A stretch of 64,000 nucleotides of DNA from contig NZ_QMHN01000004.1 of the NCBI RefSeq assembly GCF_003313385.1, positions 64,531-128,530 on the forward strand, written 5' to 3'. The notes under the pieces were generated by a model that had not been told where the DNA came from, searched no databases, and saw only the letters and a list, made by a program, of their open reading frames with translations. Origin of the DNA: Pedobacter chitinilyticus. Its GTDB lineage: Bacteria > Bacteroidota > Bacteroidia > Sphingobacteriales > Sphingobacteriaceae. Position numbers and translations under genes: made by a program. Below are positions 51,775-60,097 of the stretch, in pieces (the stretch's first letter is position 1; each line of letters starts with the position of its first letter).

Positions 51775-53460
51775 ATGAACAAAAGATATAAATGGTTGGT
51801 CGGCGTAATGGTAATTACGCTTACAACTTTCTCATGTAAAAAAGGTCTATTGGATATTAAACCAATCGATTTCGTATCTGATGCAGCTGTTTTTCAAGAT
51901 ATCACCCTAACCAATCAGTTTGTTAACGATATCTACGGCTCCTTGTTAAGTGGGTTTGAGCGTAGAGATTTTGGTTACGACCAAGATTGGGCACGTGGTT
52001 TCTCTAACTTGGATATGATGACAGATGATATCGAAGGTCACAATGATTTGCCAATGAACAGAGTGCAAGCGGGAGACCTAAACGCTCACTTTTCGGAAGG
52101 CACGCAGTTATGGGCGGTTAACTATAGCTTAATTAGAAAGGCAAATACCCTGATTGCCCGTATTGACGGTGTACCTACCACTAATACAGCATTGAGAGAC
52201 CGTTTAAAGGCAGAAACCAAATTTTTAAGAGCATTTGCTTATGCAGATTTAGTGAAATCGTTTGGTGGTGTTCCTTTGATCACTACAGAGCAAAACGTGA
52301 ATGATAATTTGGAAGTACCTAGAAATACCTACGACGAGTGTGTGGCATTTATCATTAAAGAATGTGATGAGGCAGCTGCGGTATTACTACCAAGTTATCC
52401 AGATGCAGAATTGGGTAGGGCTACAAAAGGAGCAGCGTTAGCCTTAAAAGCAAGAGTATTGCTTTACCATGCGAGTCCATTAAATAACCCAAATAACATT
52501 GTTTCTAGATGGGATGATGCCGCAAAAGCAGCGCAACAAGTGATGGCTTTGGCACCTGCAACTTATGATCTTCATCCAGATTACTATCAGTTATTCATGA
52601 CTAAAGCTGGTAACAAGGAAGTGATTTTTGCAAAAAAATTCGGTCGTCCAAATCGTACACACCAAAGTGCTTGGATGTTGCACATGAGCTTCACCCCAAC
52701 AGGTTGGGGAGGCTGGGGTGCTTTTCATGCCACACAAAACTTGGTAGATGCTTTTGAAATGAGAACTACAGGCTTACGTCCTGATGAGCCTGGTTCTGGA
52801 TATGACCCACAAAATCCTTATGCAAATCGTGATACCCGTTTAGACAAAGCCATGTTGATGAATGGTTCACAATTTAAAGGCATTACGGTAGAAACTTTCC
52901 AAAGTGCTGATCTTGCAGTTTTTCCTGATGGTAATGCCAATAGCCGTACCAATGGCGATAGAACTAAAACTGGTTATGGTTTGCGCAAGTTCATCGACGA
53001 AAAAAATATGACTGCTGATGCGGTGTACCAAGGAGGAGATAACGATTGGATTTACATGCGTTATGCAGAAGTATTGTTAAACTATGCAGAAGCTAAAAAT
53101 GAGTTTAGTGGACCAGATGGTACAGTGTATGATGCTTTAGACAAAGTACGTTCAAGAGGTGGATTGCCGCCAATTACCAGAAACTTTTCTCAAATCACTT
53201 TGAGAGAGAAAATTCGTAATGAGCGTAGAGTAGAGCTTTGTTTTGAAGAACAACGTGTTTATGATGTGCGCCGTTGGAAAACTGGAATGACCTATTTTAA
53301 CGGTCCAGTTTACAGAATGAATGTGATTAAAAACACCAATGGTTCTATCACCTATACCAAGGCAGTATTAGAGAACAGGGTTTATAAAGAAAGCTATAAC
53401 CTTTTCCCTATCCCTCAAATAGAAATGGAGAGAAACAGAAAATTAACTCCTAATCCGTAA
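51775..53460 (+). CDS. SusD/RagB-family nutrient-binding lipoprotein
   Basis: A 561-residue surface lipoprotein from the ATG at 51775, which has an A/G-rich upstream sequence; an ATG at 51751 adds eight residues. The lipobox is TTFSC. TPR-type helices (LKAETKFLRAFAYADLVKSFGGVPLI) and the C-terminal family signature ERRVELCFEEQRVYDVRRWK are clear. It caps SusC and captures glycan for import. A G/C-rich hairpin follows its stop codon. Confidence 0.95.
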   Translation: MNKRYKWLVGVMVITLTTFSCKKGLLDIKPIDFVSDAAVFQDITLTNQFVNDIYGSLLSGFERRDFGYDQDWARGFSNLDMMTDDIEGHNDLPMNRVQAGDLNAHFSEGTQLWAVNYSLIRKANTLIARIDGVPTTNTALRDRLKAETKFLRAFAYADLVKSFGGVPLITTEQNVNDNLEVPRNTYDECVAFIIKECDEAAAVLLPSYPDAELGRATKGAALALKARVLLYHASPLNNPNNIVSRWDDAAKAAQQVMALAPATYDLHPDYYQLFMTKAGNKEVIFAKKFGRPNRTHQSAWMLHMSFTPTGWGGWGAFHATQNLVDAFEMRTTGLRPDEPGSGYDPQNPYANRDTRLDKAMLMNGSQFKGITVETFQSADLAVFPDGNANSRTNGDRTKTGYGLRKFIDEKNMTADAVYQGGDNDWIYMRYAEVLLNYAEAKNEFSGPDGTVYDALDKVRSRGGLPPITRNFSQITLREKIRNERRVELCFEEQRVYDVRRWKTGMTYFNGPVYRMNVIKNTNGSITYTKAVLENRVYKESYNLFPIPQIEMERNRKLTPNP

Positions 53461-53483
53461 AAATTTAATAGAAATGGCATTTT

Positions 53484-53510
53484 ATTTCCCCCTGCGATGG
53501 GGGAAATTTT
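53484..53510 (+). repeat. Perfect hairpin between SusD and the glycosidase
   Basis: ATTTCCCCC (53484-53492) pairs perfectly with GGGGGAAAT (53499-53507) across a 6-base loop, then three more T. It resembles a weak terminator or an RNA-stability element that could set a higher SusCD level than enzyme level. Confidence 0.7.
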
Positions 53511-53535
53511 AATGCACAGGTTTAATCCTGATAAT

Positions 53536-54840
53536 ATGCAGAAAAAACTTTATAGCACTATTGTCATATGTGCGGCAGTCTGTAGCAATCTTTTTGCTGC
53601 CGAAAAAAAGCTAAGTAACGAGCCGCTTCAGCCGTTAAAAGTGGAAGTGAAAAAAACCGAAAAAGGTTTCGAGCTACTTAGAGATGGCAAACCCTATTTC
53701 GTTAAAGGTGCTGGCGGCACTTCTTATTACCATAAAGTGGCAGCCTACGGAGGAAATTCTGTTCGTACGTGGAGCACCAATGGTGCAAAAAGCATTCTAG
53801 ACTCTGCTCAAAAAAACGGATTAACCGTGATGATGGGCCTACCTGTTACTGCAGAACGTCATGGTTTTAATTACGATGATCCCGTTGCAGTTAAAAAGCA
53901 GTTGGAGCGAGTGAAAGCAGAGGTGCTGAAATACAAAGACCATCCAGCACTATTAACTTGGGGCATTGGGAATGAACTTAACCTATCGTACAAAAATCCA
54001 AAGGTATGGGAGGCTGTTAACGACATTGCCAAAATGATTAAGGAAGTTGACCCTAACCATTTGGTGACTACCGTATTGGCAGGTGTCAACAAAAAAGAAA
54101 TAGAACACATTAAAGCTACTGCACCAGCCATTGAGCTTTTGGCCATCAATACTTATGGTGGCTTGGCAGAGCTTCCTGCAAAAATTAAAGCGGCGGGTTG
54201 GAATGGGCCTTATATGGTGACCGAATGGGGGCCTACAGGCCATTGGGAAGGTTTACAAACAGATTGGAATGCTCCCGTAGAAGAAACAAGCACTGAAAAA
54301 GCAGCTGTTTATCAAAACCGTTACCAATATGGTATCGAAAGAGATAAAACCAATTGCTTAGGATCTTACGTGTTTTTATGGGGTCAAAAGCAAGAAAGAA
54401 CACCTACTTGGTATGGTCTTTTTACTGCCAAAGGCGAAGAAAATGAAGTGGTAGACATGATGCATTACCTTTGGAAAGGAGCTTTTCCAAAAAACAAAGC
54501 ACCGCACTTGTATGGTTTCCTGTTAAACAACCAAAAAGCTAACCAAAGCGTGTACTTAAAACCAGGAGTGAATTACGAAGCAGAAGTAATGGCTACAGAT
54601 CCAGACAATGACCGCTTGAACTACCGTTGGGAATTACTCCCCGAAGCAACCAAAGTAGGAGAGGGCGGTGATCATGAGGACAAACCAACAGCTTTACAAA
54701 TGGTGCATACCAATAAAGGCAACGGAAAAATTAGCCTTACCGCACCAAAAACTAGCGGGGCATACCGTTTATTTGTGTATGTAGAAGATGGAAAGAATAA
54801 GGTAGCGACTGCTAATATTCCATTTTTTGTGAAAGAGTAA
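53536..54840 (+). CDS. Clan GH-A glycoside hydrolase, GH158-like
   Basis: A 434-residue secreted enzyme from the ATG at 53536, which opens the signal peptide (STIVICAAVCSNLFA); an ATG at 53497 lies within the hairpin and lacks sense as a signal. The TIM barrel shows the acid/base glutamate in TWGIGNELN (Glu147) and the nucleophile in MVTEWGPTG (Glu230), typical of clan GH-A. A C-terminal Ig-like domain covers about residues 335-434. Barrel and spacing resemble GH158 beta-1,3-glucanases; GH2 or GH5 remain possible. It lies between SusD and a GH16 gene. Confidence 0.8.
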   Translation: MQKKLYSTIVICAAVCSNLFAAEKKLSNEPLQPLKVEVKKTEKGFELLRDGKPYFVKGAGGTSYYHKVAAYGGNSVRTWSTNGAKSILDSAQKNGLTVMMGLPVTAERHGFNYDDPVAVKKQLERVKAEVLKYKDHPALLTWGIGNELNLSYKNPKVWEAVNDIAKMIKEVDPNHLVTTVLAGVNKKEIEHIKATAPAIELLAINTYGGLAELPAKIKAAGWNGPYMVTEWGPTGHWEGLQTDWNAPVEETSTEKAAVYQNRYQYGIERDKTNCLGSYVFLWGQKQERTPTWYGLFTAKGEENEVVDMMHYLWKGAFPKNKAPHLYGFLLNNQKANQSVYLKPGVNYEAEVMATDPDNDRLNYRWELLPEATKVGEGGDHEDKPTALQMVHTNKGNGKISLTAPKTSGAYRLFVYVEDGKNKVATANIPFFVKE

Positions 54841-54873
54841 TTGCCTAAATTGTTAATATAAAGAAACTGAAAG

Positions 54874-55974
54874 ATGAAAGTAGAGATAAGCTTGTTTAGA
54901 AACTGGTTACTTATGGGTTTGATGCTGACCATGAGCCTAAGTTGTAAAAAAGAGGCAAAGGCTGTTGAGCCAAGCAATCTTCAATTGGTGGCCACTGTAA
55001 GTACTGATGGCTCAGGTAGAGTTGACTTTGTAGCCACGGCAACGAACGCAGATCGTTACTTCTTTAATTTCGGTCAAGGCAGCAATGAGAGCATTAAGTC
55101 TAACGATGGTAAAGCGGTAACCATTTATACCCAAGGAGGAACTTACACCGTAAAGGTAACCGCATATTCATCGAGCGATAAATCGATTGAGTTGACCCAA
55201 AAAATAACTGTAGATATAGATGAAGTGATTGATAACACGGGCTATATTTCTCCTGAAAGCTATCCCGGAATGACCCTTGTTTGGCGAGATGAATTTAATG
55301 GCGATGCTTTAGATACCAAATTTTGGAACTTTGAAGAAGGCAATGGCGTAGAAGGATGGGGCAACTGGGAGTTACAATACTATCGTAAAGAGAACACCAG
55401 AGTACATAATGGTTATTTGACCATTACCGCTAAAAAAGAATCCTATGGTGGAAAAGAATATACTTCTTCAAGATTAACCACACAAGACAAAAAAGACTTC
55501 CTTTATGGTCGTATCGATTTTAGAGCGAAATTGCCTAAAGGGCAAGGAATTTGGCCAGCATTTTGGGCTCTGGGCGCAAACATCCGTACTTCGCCGTGGC
55601 CGTTTTCGGGAGAAATTGACATCATGGAAATGGTAGGCGGTGGCCCAGGAAAAGACAATACCGTTCATGGTACCGTGCATTATGAGGACGGTGGACACAA
55701 ATACATTGGAGGTTCAACTACGTTAACTTCAGGAGACTTTTACGATAAGTTCCACGTATTTTCTTTAGTGTGGACCGCTGCTTCTTTAAAATGGTATGTA
55801 GACAATGTGGAGTTTTACACGTTTGATACCACTGGTGCAAATAAGGATGAGTTCAGACGTTCCTATTTCCTACTTATTAATCTCGCTGTTGGTGGAAACT
55901 GGCCAGGCGCACCAAATGCCAACACCGTTTTCCCACAGAAATATATTGTAGACTATGTTAGAGTTTTTCAATAG
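54874..55974 (+). CDS. GH16 laminarinase-type lipoprotein with PKD domain
   Basis: A 366-residue lipoprotein with lipobox MSLSC at Cys24. A PKD-like domain is at about residues 35-118 (RYFFNFGQGS, GGTYTVKVTAYSSSD). The GH16 catalytic domain covers about 130-366. The catalytic motif GEIDIMEM has Glu247, Asp249 and Glu252, in the version with an extra residue found in laminarinases and mixed-linkage glucanases. WPAFWALG and the ending VDYVRVFQ are also typical. It should cut beta-1,3-glucan at the cell surface and feed SusC/D. Confidence 0.93.
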   Translation: MKVEISLFRNWLLMGLMLTMSLSCKKEAKAVEPSNLQLVATVSTDGSGRVDFVATATNADRYFFNFGQGSNESIKSNDGKAVTIYTQGGTYTVKVTAYSSSDKSIELTQKITVDIDEVIDNTGYISPESYPGMTLVWRDEFNGDALDTKFWNFEEGNGVEGWGNWELQYYRKENTRVHNGYLTITAKKESYGGKEYTSSRLTTQDKKDFLYGRIDFRAKLPKGQGIWPAFWALGANIRTSPWPFSGEIDIMEMVGGGPGKDNTVHGTVHYEDGGHKYIGGSTTLTSGDFYDKFHVFSLVWTAASLKWYVDNVEFYTFDTTGANKDEFRRSYFLLINLAVGGNWPGAPNANTVFPQKYIVDYVRVFQ

Positions 55975-56008
55975 AAAAATCATCCGTTAATAGTTAATAT
56001 TGTTTGTG

Positions 56009-56035
56009 AAGTCCCGCATTTGCGGGACTTTTTTT
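56009..56035 (+). terminator. Terminator of the polysaccharide utilisation locus
   Basis: AAGTCCCGCA (56009-56018) pairs perfectly with TGCGGGACTT (56021-56030) across a tight loop and is followed by a run of T to 56035. It is 35 bases after the GH16 stop. Confidence 0.93.
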
Positions 56036-56098
56036 GTTAGACTTGTAAATATCAAAGATGTATGGTATCATATGAGGTGCGAATATGGGAAAGAGTTT

Positions 56099-56242
56099 TT
56101 CCTCCCCCTTTAATTCCCCTCCAGCGGGGAAACATAGCGCTTTAAGCATTTTGCATATCCCCCTCTTTGAGGGGGTAGGGGGAGGAAGATAGGTTGAATC
56201 TCCTAAAACACTGCCCCATTGGCACTCCCTCTACGAGAGGGA
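56099..56242. repeat. G/C-tract palindrome cluster
   Basis: The gap between the terminator and the DUF6702 gene holds four nested or adjoining palindromes: an outer pair TTCCTCCCCCT/AGGGGGAGGAA (56099-56109, 56177-56187), TTCCCC/GGGGAA (56114-56119, 56126-56131), CCCCCTC/GAGGGGG (56159-56165, 56169-56175) and TCCCTCT/AGAGGGA (56226-56232, 56236-56242). No T run follows any of them. They resemble the hairpin at 53484-53507. Confidence 0.75.
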
Positions 56243-56249
56243 AATTTAC

Positions 56250-56765
56250 TTAAAAAGAAACAGCCATCTTCCTTTCTGGAAAGCTTGCTTTGGTGCTTTT
56301 TCTATTGCCATTTTTCTCCACGTGGAGAATATTCATTTGGTCCTCAAACAAATCATACAAAATACTATTGTCAACACTTAGTGTTTTAAAAGCGGCAGAG
56401 TTCCCAATTTCAAGATAAACATTGGTGGCTTCGTGATCATTTTCGAAACCTAAATAATTGTACTTCATCGATTTTTCGTCGATAACGAATTTCAAAGTGC
56501 TTTCTAAATAATTTTTCACAAAAGCACTCATCTCCTTTTCCTGGCTTTTCGAATACAGATCGATCTTACTTTTAAATCGCTTGCTCAATACATTCTCAAA
56601 GTCATCCGTAAAAATTTTACAAGTAATTTCTAGCGATTTATTTTTAGCGTTGTAAGCAACTTCAGTGTTGCTGACGTGAAAAGGATGTTTTTTTACTTCT
56701 TCTTTTGGAGAAAAGCTGAAAGGAAGCAGTAAAACAAGTAACAATTTTGAAAATATTGGATTCAT
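56250..56765 (-). CDS. DUF6702-type exported protein
   Basis: A 171-residue protein with an N-terminal signal peptide (LLLVLLLPFSFS). The family pattern is HPFHVSNTEVAYNAKNKSLEITCKIFTDDFE near the start, followed by a YLGFENDHEATNVYLEIG segment. Function is unknown. It is divergent from a HupE-like membrane protein and an M1 peptidase, an association that I recall for this family in Bacteroidota but could not check here. Confidence 0.75.
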   Translation of the reverse strand: MNPIFSKLLLVLLLPFSFSPKEEVKKHPFHVSNTEVAYNAKNKSLEITCKIFTDDFENVLSKRFKSKIDLYSKSQEKEMSAFVKNYLESTLKFVIDEKSMKYNYLGFENDHEATNVYLEIGNSAAFKTLSVDNSILYDLFEDQMNILHVEKNGNRKSTKASFPERKMAVSF

Positions 56766-56842
56766 TTTTTAAACTAAGCCTTAAAAGTAACAGAAAGAAC
56801 CTAACTTAGGTTCAATTAACTAGCTAAAATTAAAAATCCTAC

Positions 56843-57427
56843 ATGTCGTTTTCCGATTTTCTATTCTATTTTGAGCTGGGTTGGTCGCATATTGTAAGTT
56901 TAGATGCTTTAGATCATCAACTATTCATCTTGGCACTTATTGCGGTTTACACCTCTAAACAGGTCAAGCAAATATTGATATTGGTTACTGCATTTACGGT
57001 TGGACACTCTATTACATTAGCCCTAAGTACTTTCGATATCATCCGCTTTGATAGCAAATGGGTAGAGTTTTTAATTCCATGCACCATTTTTGTCACGGCA
57101 ATTGCCAACCTGTTTAAGAACGACAAACGGAAAAAAAATGTACAACTGAATTACTATTTGGCGCTGTTTTTTGGTTTAATTCATGGAATGGGCTTTGCAA
57201 ATTCGGTCCGTATGATGCTGGCAAAAGACCAATATATAGGTTGGGGTTTATTTGGCTTCAACTTAGGGCTAGAAGTTGGACAGATTATTTTTGTTGTTTT
57301 AACCATGTTGATCTCAGGGATCTTCCTGTATTTTTTCAAAGTACGACAAAGAGATTGGGTCATATTTGTATCGTCCGCTGTTTTTGCCTTAGCTTTGCAA
57401 ATGGCTTTGCAGCGAATACCTTTTTAA
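56843..57427 (+). CDS. HupE/UreJ-like membrane protein
   Basis: A 194-residue integral membrane protein with about six helices. The HupE-type signature is visible as SLDALDHQLFIL near residues 19-30, the VGHSITLAL segment (about 53-61) and FGLIHGMGFANS (about 113-124), histidine-bearing helices that bind Ni or Co in the family. It precedes the M1 peptidase gene by 12 bases, so both should share an mRNA. Metal transport is likely, the specific metal uncertain. Confidence 0.85.
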   Translation: MSFSDFLFYFELGWSHIVSLDALDHQLFILALIAVYTSKQVKQILILVTAFTVGHSITLALSTFDIIRFDSKWVEFLIPCTIFVTAIANLFKNDKRKKNVQLNYYLALFFGLIHGMGFANSVRMMLAKDQYIGWGLFGFNLGLEVGQIIFVVLTMLISGIFLYFFKVRQRDWVIFVSSAVFALALQMALQRIPF

Positions 57428-57439
57428 AATAAAAAACAA

Positions 57440-59806
57440 ATGAAAAGATTTTACGGTTTCTGTTTAAGTGCTACCTTACTTGCTTCGGCTGCTATGGCAC
57501 AAAACATCCAAAATAATCCAGGAAGTAACCACGGAAACAAGTTTGAACAGCTAGGCACCATATTACCTACGCCTAACGAACAGCGTACAGCAAGCGGTGC
57601 TCCTGGAGTAAAATATTGGCAACAACGTGCCGATTACGACATTAAATGCGAACTGGATGAAAACACGCAAACTTTAAAAGGAAGCGAAACCATCACCTAT
57701 TACAACAATTCGCCAGATCCACTTACCTACATTTGGATCCAGCTCGATGAAAATCAGCATAACAACCTTAAAAATGCCAATTACCAAAGTGCAACTAAAA
57801 TGCCTCAAAGCGCAACGGATAAACAGGTGGAGGGTTTCGAACTAAAAACAGCTGACAACGGCTTTGGGTTTAATATCCTAAAAATTACCGATGCACAAGG
57901 TAAAAGTCTAAAATACACGGTTAATAAAACCATGATGCGAATTGAAACGCCAGTGCTAAAATCTGGAGATAAATTCGTTTTCAATATCGATTGGAATTAC
58001 AAAATTGTGGACAGGATTGCAAAAGGCGGCAGGGGTGGTTACGAGTACTTCCCAGCTGATGGCAACTATTTGTTCACCATGGCGCAATGGTATCCTCGTC
58101 TTTGTGTTTACAGCGATTTTCAGGGATGGCAGAACCACCAATTTACGGGCAGAGGCGAATTTGCTTTAACCTTCGGCGATTTCAAAGTGCAAATGACCGT
58201 GCCAGCAGATCATGTAGTGGGTTCTACAGGCGAATGCCAAAACTACGCCCAAGTACTTACGCCCACTCAACTATCGAGATTTAATACAGCAAAAGCGGCT
58301 AAGGCACCAGTGGAAATTGTAACCTTGGCCGAAGCAAAAGCTGCTGAAACGAAGAAGTCGACCGCTAAAAAAACTTGGATTTTCCACGCTAAAGATGTTC
58401 GGGATTTCGCTTGGACTTCCTCTCGTAAATACATTTGGGATGCCATGAACCAAAAGATGTCAAACAAAGATGTACTTTGCATGAGTTTCTACGGAAAAGA
58501 AGCCTACAATCTTTACAGCAGATATTCTACCAGAGTGGTAGCGCACAGCATCAAAACCTACTCAGATTTTACCATTCCTTATCCATATCCAGTAGCGCAA
58601 AGTATTGAAGCTGCAAACGGAATGGAATACCCGATGATCTGTTTCAACTATGGCAGAACCAATGAAGATGGCACCTACAGCGAAACCGTAAAAAACGGAA
58701 TGATCGGTGTAGTTATCCACGAGGTGGGACATAACTTTTTCCCAATGATCATCAATAGCGACGAGCGTCAGTGGTCGTGGATGGACGAAGGACTGAACAC
58801 TTTTACACAGTTTATAACCGAATCATCTTGGGACAATAAATTCCCGAGCAAACGTGGCCCAGCTTATGCCATTGTGCCTTACATGCAATTACCAAAAGAT
58901 CAACTGGAGCCCATCATGTCCAATTCAGAAAACATTGTGCAGTTTGGTCCAAATGCTTACGCTAAACCTGCCACGGGTTTAAATATCCTTCGTGAAACCA
59001 TTATGGGCCGCGAGCTTTTCGACTATGCTTTCAAAGAATATTCGAGAAGGTGGGCTTTTAAACATCCCACACCAGCCGATTTCTTTAGAACCATGGAAGA
59101 TGCGAGTGGTGAAGATTTAGATTGGTTTTGGAGAGGCTGGTTTTACAGTACCGATGTTTGCGATATCTCTTTAGATGAAGTGAAATATGCAAAAGCTGAT
59201 TTTCCTCAACCTGCAAAAACTAAAACAGAAAAACCAATGGTGGGTAAACCTATCTTAACCGATGACGATATTAGCAAGCAAAGAAACAGAGAAGACAAAA
59301 CAATTAAGTTCTATACCGATCAAGATTTAGAAGCCCGTGATTTCTACTGGAAATATGCCAGAGGTTTGGTGCAGGTAGATAGCAGTAAGGTGAAAACCAA
59401 GGAAATAAGATTGCCTGCAGAAGAATTTACGAGTGAAGAAAAAGCAAAATATAGCAACAAACATTTTTATGAACTTAACTTTAGCAATAAAGGCGGTTTA
59501 GTAATGCCAATTATTGTGGAGTTTACTTTTAAGGATGGTACCAAAACCGTAGATAGAATACCCGCACAAATATGGAGGCTGAACGAATTGAAAACCTCTA
59601 AATTTTATGCTTTAGATAAAGAAGTGGCAGCCATTAAAGTAGATCCTTTTCGCGAAACTGCCGATATCAATGAAAGTAACAACACTTGGGGAGCGGTAGA
59701 AGCTGCGCCATCTAAATTCCAAATGTTTAAAGCGGCCCAAGCCGCAGGCCGGGGACAATCGGAAGGCGTTAATCCAATGCAGTTTGAAGTAAAAAAAGGG
59801 AAATAA
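57440..59806 (+). CDS. M1 family metallopeptidase, exported
   Basis: A 788-residue aminopeptidase-like protein with a signal peptide ending at AAMAQ. The zinc site is HEVGHNFFP (His427, Glu428, His431) with the third ligand Glu450 in WSWMDEGLNTF, correctly spaced. The substrate-binding segment, normally GAMEN, reads NGMEYP here. An N-terminal beta domain precedes the active site and about 280 residues follow it. It acts in the periplasm or outside the cell. A strong terminator follows. Confidence 0.93.
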   Translation: MKRFYGFCLSATLLASAAMAQNIQNNPGSNHGNKFEQLGTILPTPNEQRTASGAPGVKYWQQRADYDIKCELDENTQTLKGSETITYYNNSPDPLTYIWIQLDENQHNNLKNANYQSATKMPQSATDKQVEGFELKTADNGFGFNILKITDAQGKSLKYTVNKTMMRIETPVLKSGDKFVFNIDWNYKIVDRIAKGGRGGYEYFPADGNYLFTMAQWYPRLCVYSDFQGWQNHQFTGRGEFALTFGDFKVQMTVPADHVVGSTGECQNYAQVLTPTQLSRFNTAKAAKAPVEIVTLAEAKAAETKKSTAKKTWIFHAKDVRDFAWTSSRKYIWDAMNQKMSNKDVLCMSFYGKEAYNLYSRYSTRVVAHSIKTYSDFTIPYPYPVAQSIEAANGMEYPMICFNYGRTNEDGTYSETVKNGMIGVVIHEVGHNFFPMIINSDERQWSWMDEGLNTFTQFITESSWDNKFPSKRGPAYAIVPYMQLPKDQLEPIMSNSENIVQFGPNAYAKPATGLNILRETIMGRELFDYAFKEYSRRWAFKHPTPADFFRTMEDASGEDLDWFWRGWFYSTDVCDISLDEVKYAKADFPQPAKTKTEKPMVGKPILTDDDISKQRNREDKTIKFYTDQDLEARDFYWKYARGLVQVDSSKVKTKEIRLPAEEFTSEEKAKYSNKHFYELNFSNKGGLVMPIIVEFTFKDGTKTVDRIPAQIWRLNELKTSKFYALDKEVAAIKVDPFRETADINESNNTWGAVEAAPSKFQMFKAAQAAGRGQSEGVNPMQFEVKKGK

Positions 59807-59826
59807 TTATGCTTTGATTATACCTG

Positions 59827-59856
59827 AAGTCCCGCTCCTGCGGGACTTTCTTTTTT
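59827..59856 (+). terminator. Terminator of the M1 peptidase gene
   Basis: AAGTCCCGC (59827-59835) and GCGGGACTT (59840-59848) pair perfectly with a 4-base loop and run into T-rich sequence to 59856. The stem is nearly the same as that of the terminator at 56009-56035. Confidence 0.92.
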
Positions 59857-59910
59857 GATAACATTTGATCGCGGTAGCTGTTTAGTATTCGTTTTTGCGA
59901 GGTTTTGCAC

Positions 59911-60021
59911 TCGTCATTTCGACGATAGGAGAATTGAAAATCAACAGAGTTAAATCTAACAACATATTAATTGCACATCGAAAGATCTCTCCGCTCGCTT
60001 AGCTGCGGTCGAGATGACGAA
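59911..60021. repeat. Second REP-like repeat family upstream of uvrB
   Basis: The left arm at 59911-59935 (TCGTCATTTCGACGATAGGA...) and the right arm at 59983-60021 (AGATCTCTCCGCTCGC..., ending GGTCGAGATGACGAAA) are inverse relatives across about 50 bases. The family differs from the nuo/GIY-YIG repeat by having TTTCGAC in place of TTGCGAG. The rest of the 291-base gap shows nothing but the uvrB promoter. Confidence 0.75.
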
Positions 60022-60083
60022 ACTTTTATGCAGCGAAAGAATACAAAAACTTACTGCTTATATTTAGGTTAATCCTTAAACCG

Positions 60084-60091
60084 TATCTTTG
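60084..60091 (+). promoter_or_regulatory. -7 promoter element of uvrB, leaderless start
   Basis: TATCTTTG matches TAnnTTTG and is followed by TTCATC and the ATG at 60098. The transcript should start at or within one or two bases of the start codon. A weak -33 (TTTA) lies near 60062-60065. Confidence 0.6.
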
Positions 60092-60097
60092 TTCATC

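Noticed and set aside
53497..53535. Earlier ATG for the glycosidase gene
   Set aside because: It lies within the right half of a perfect hairpin, and the added residues would spoil the signal peptide that begins at 53536.
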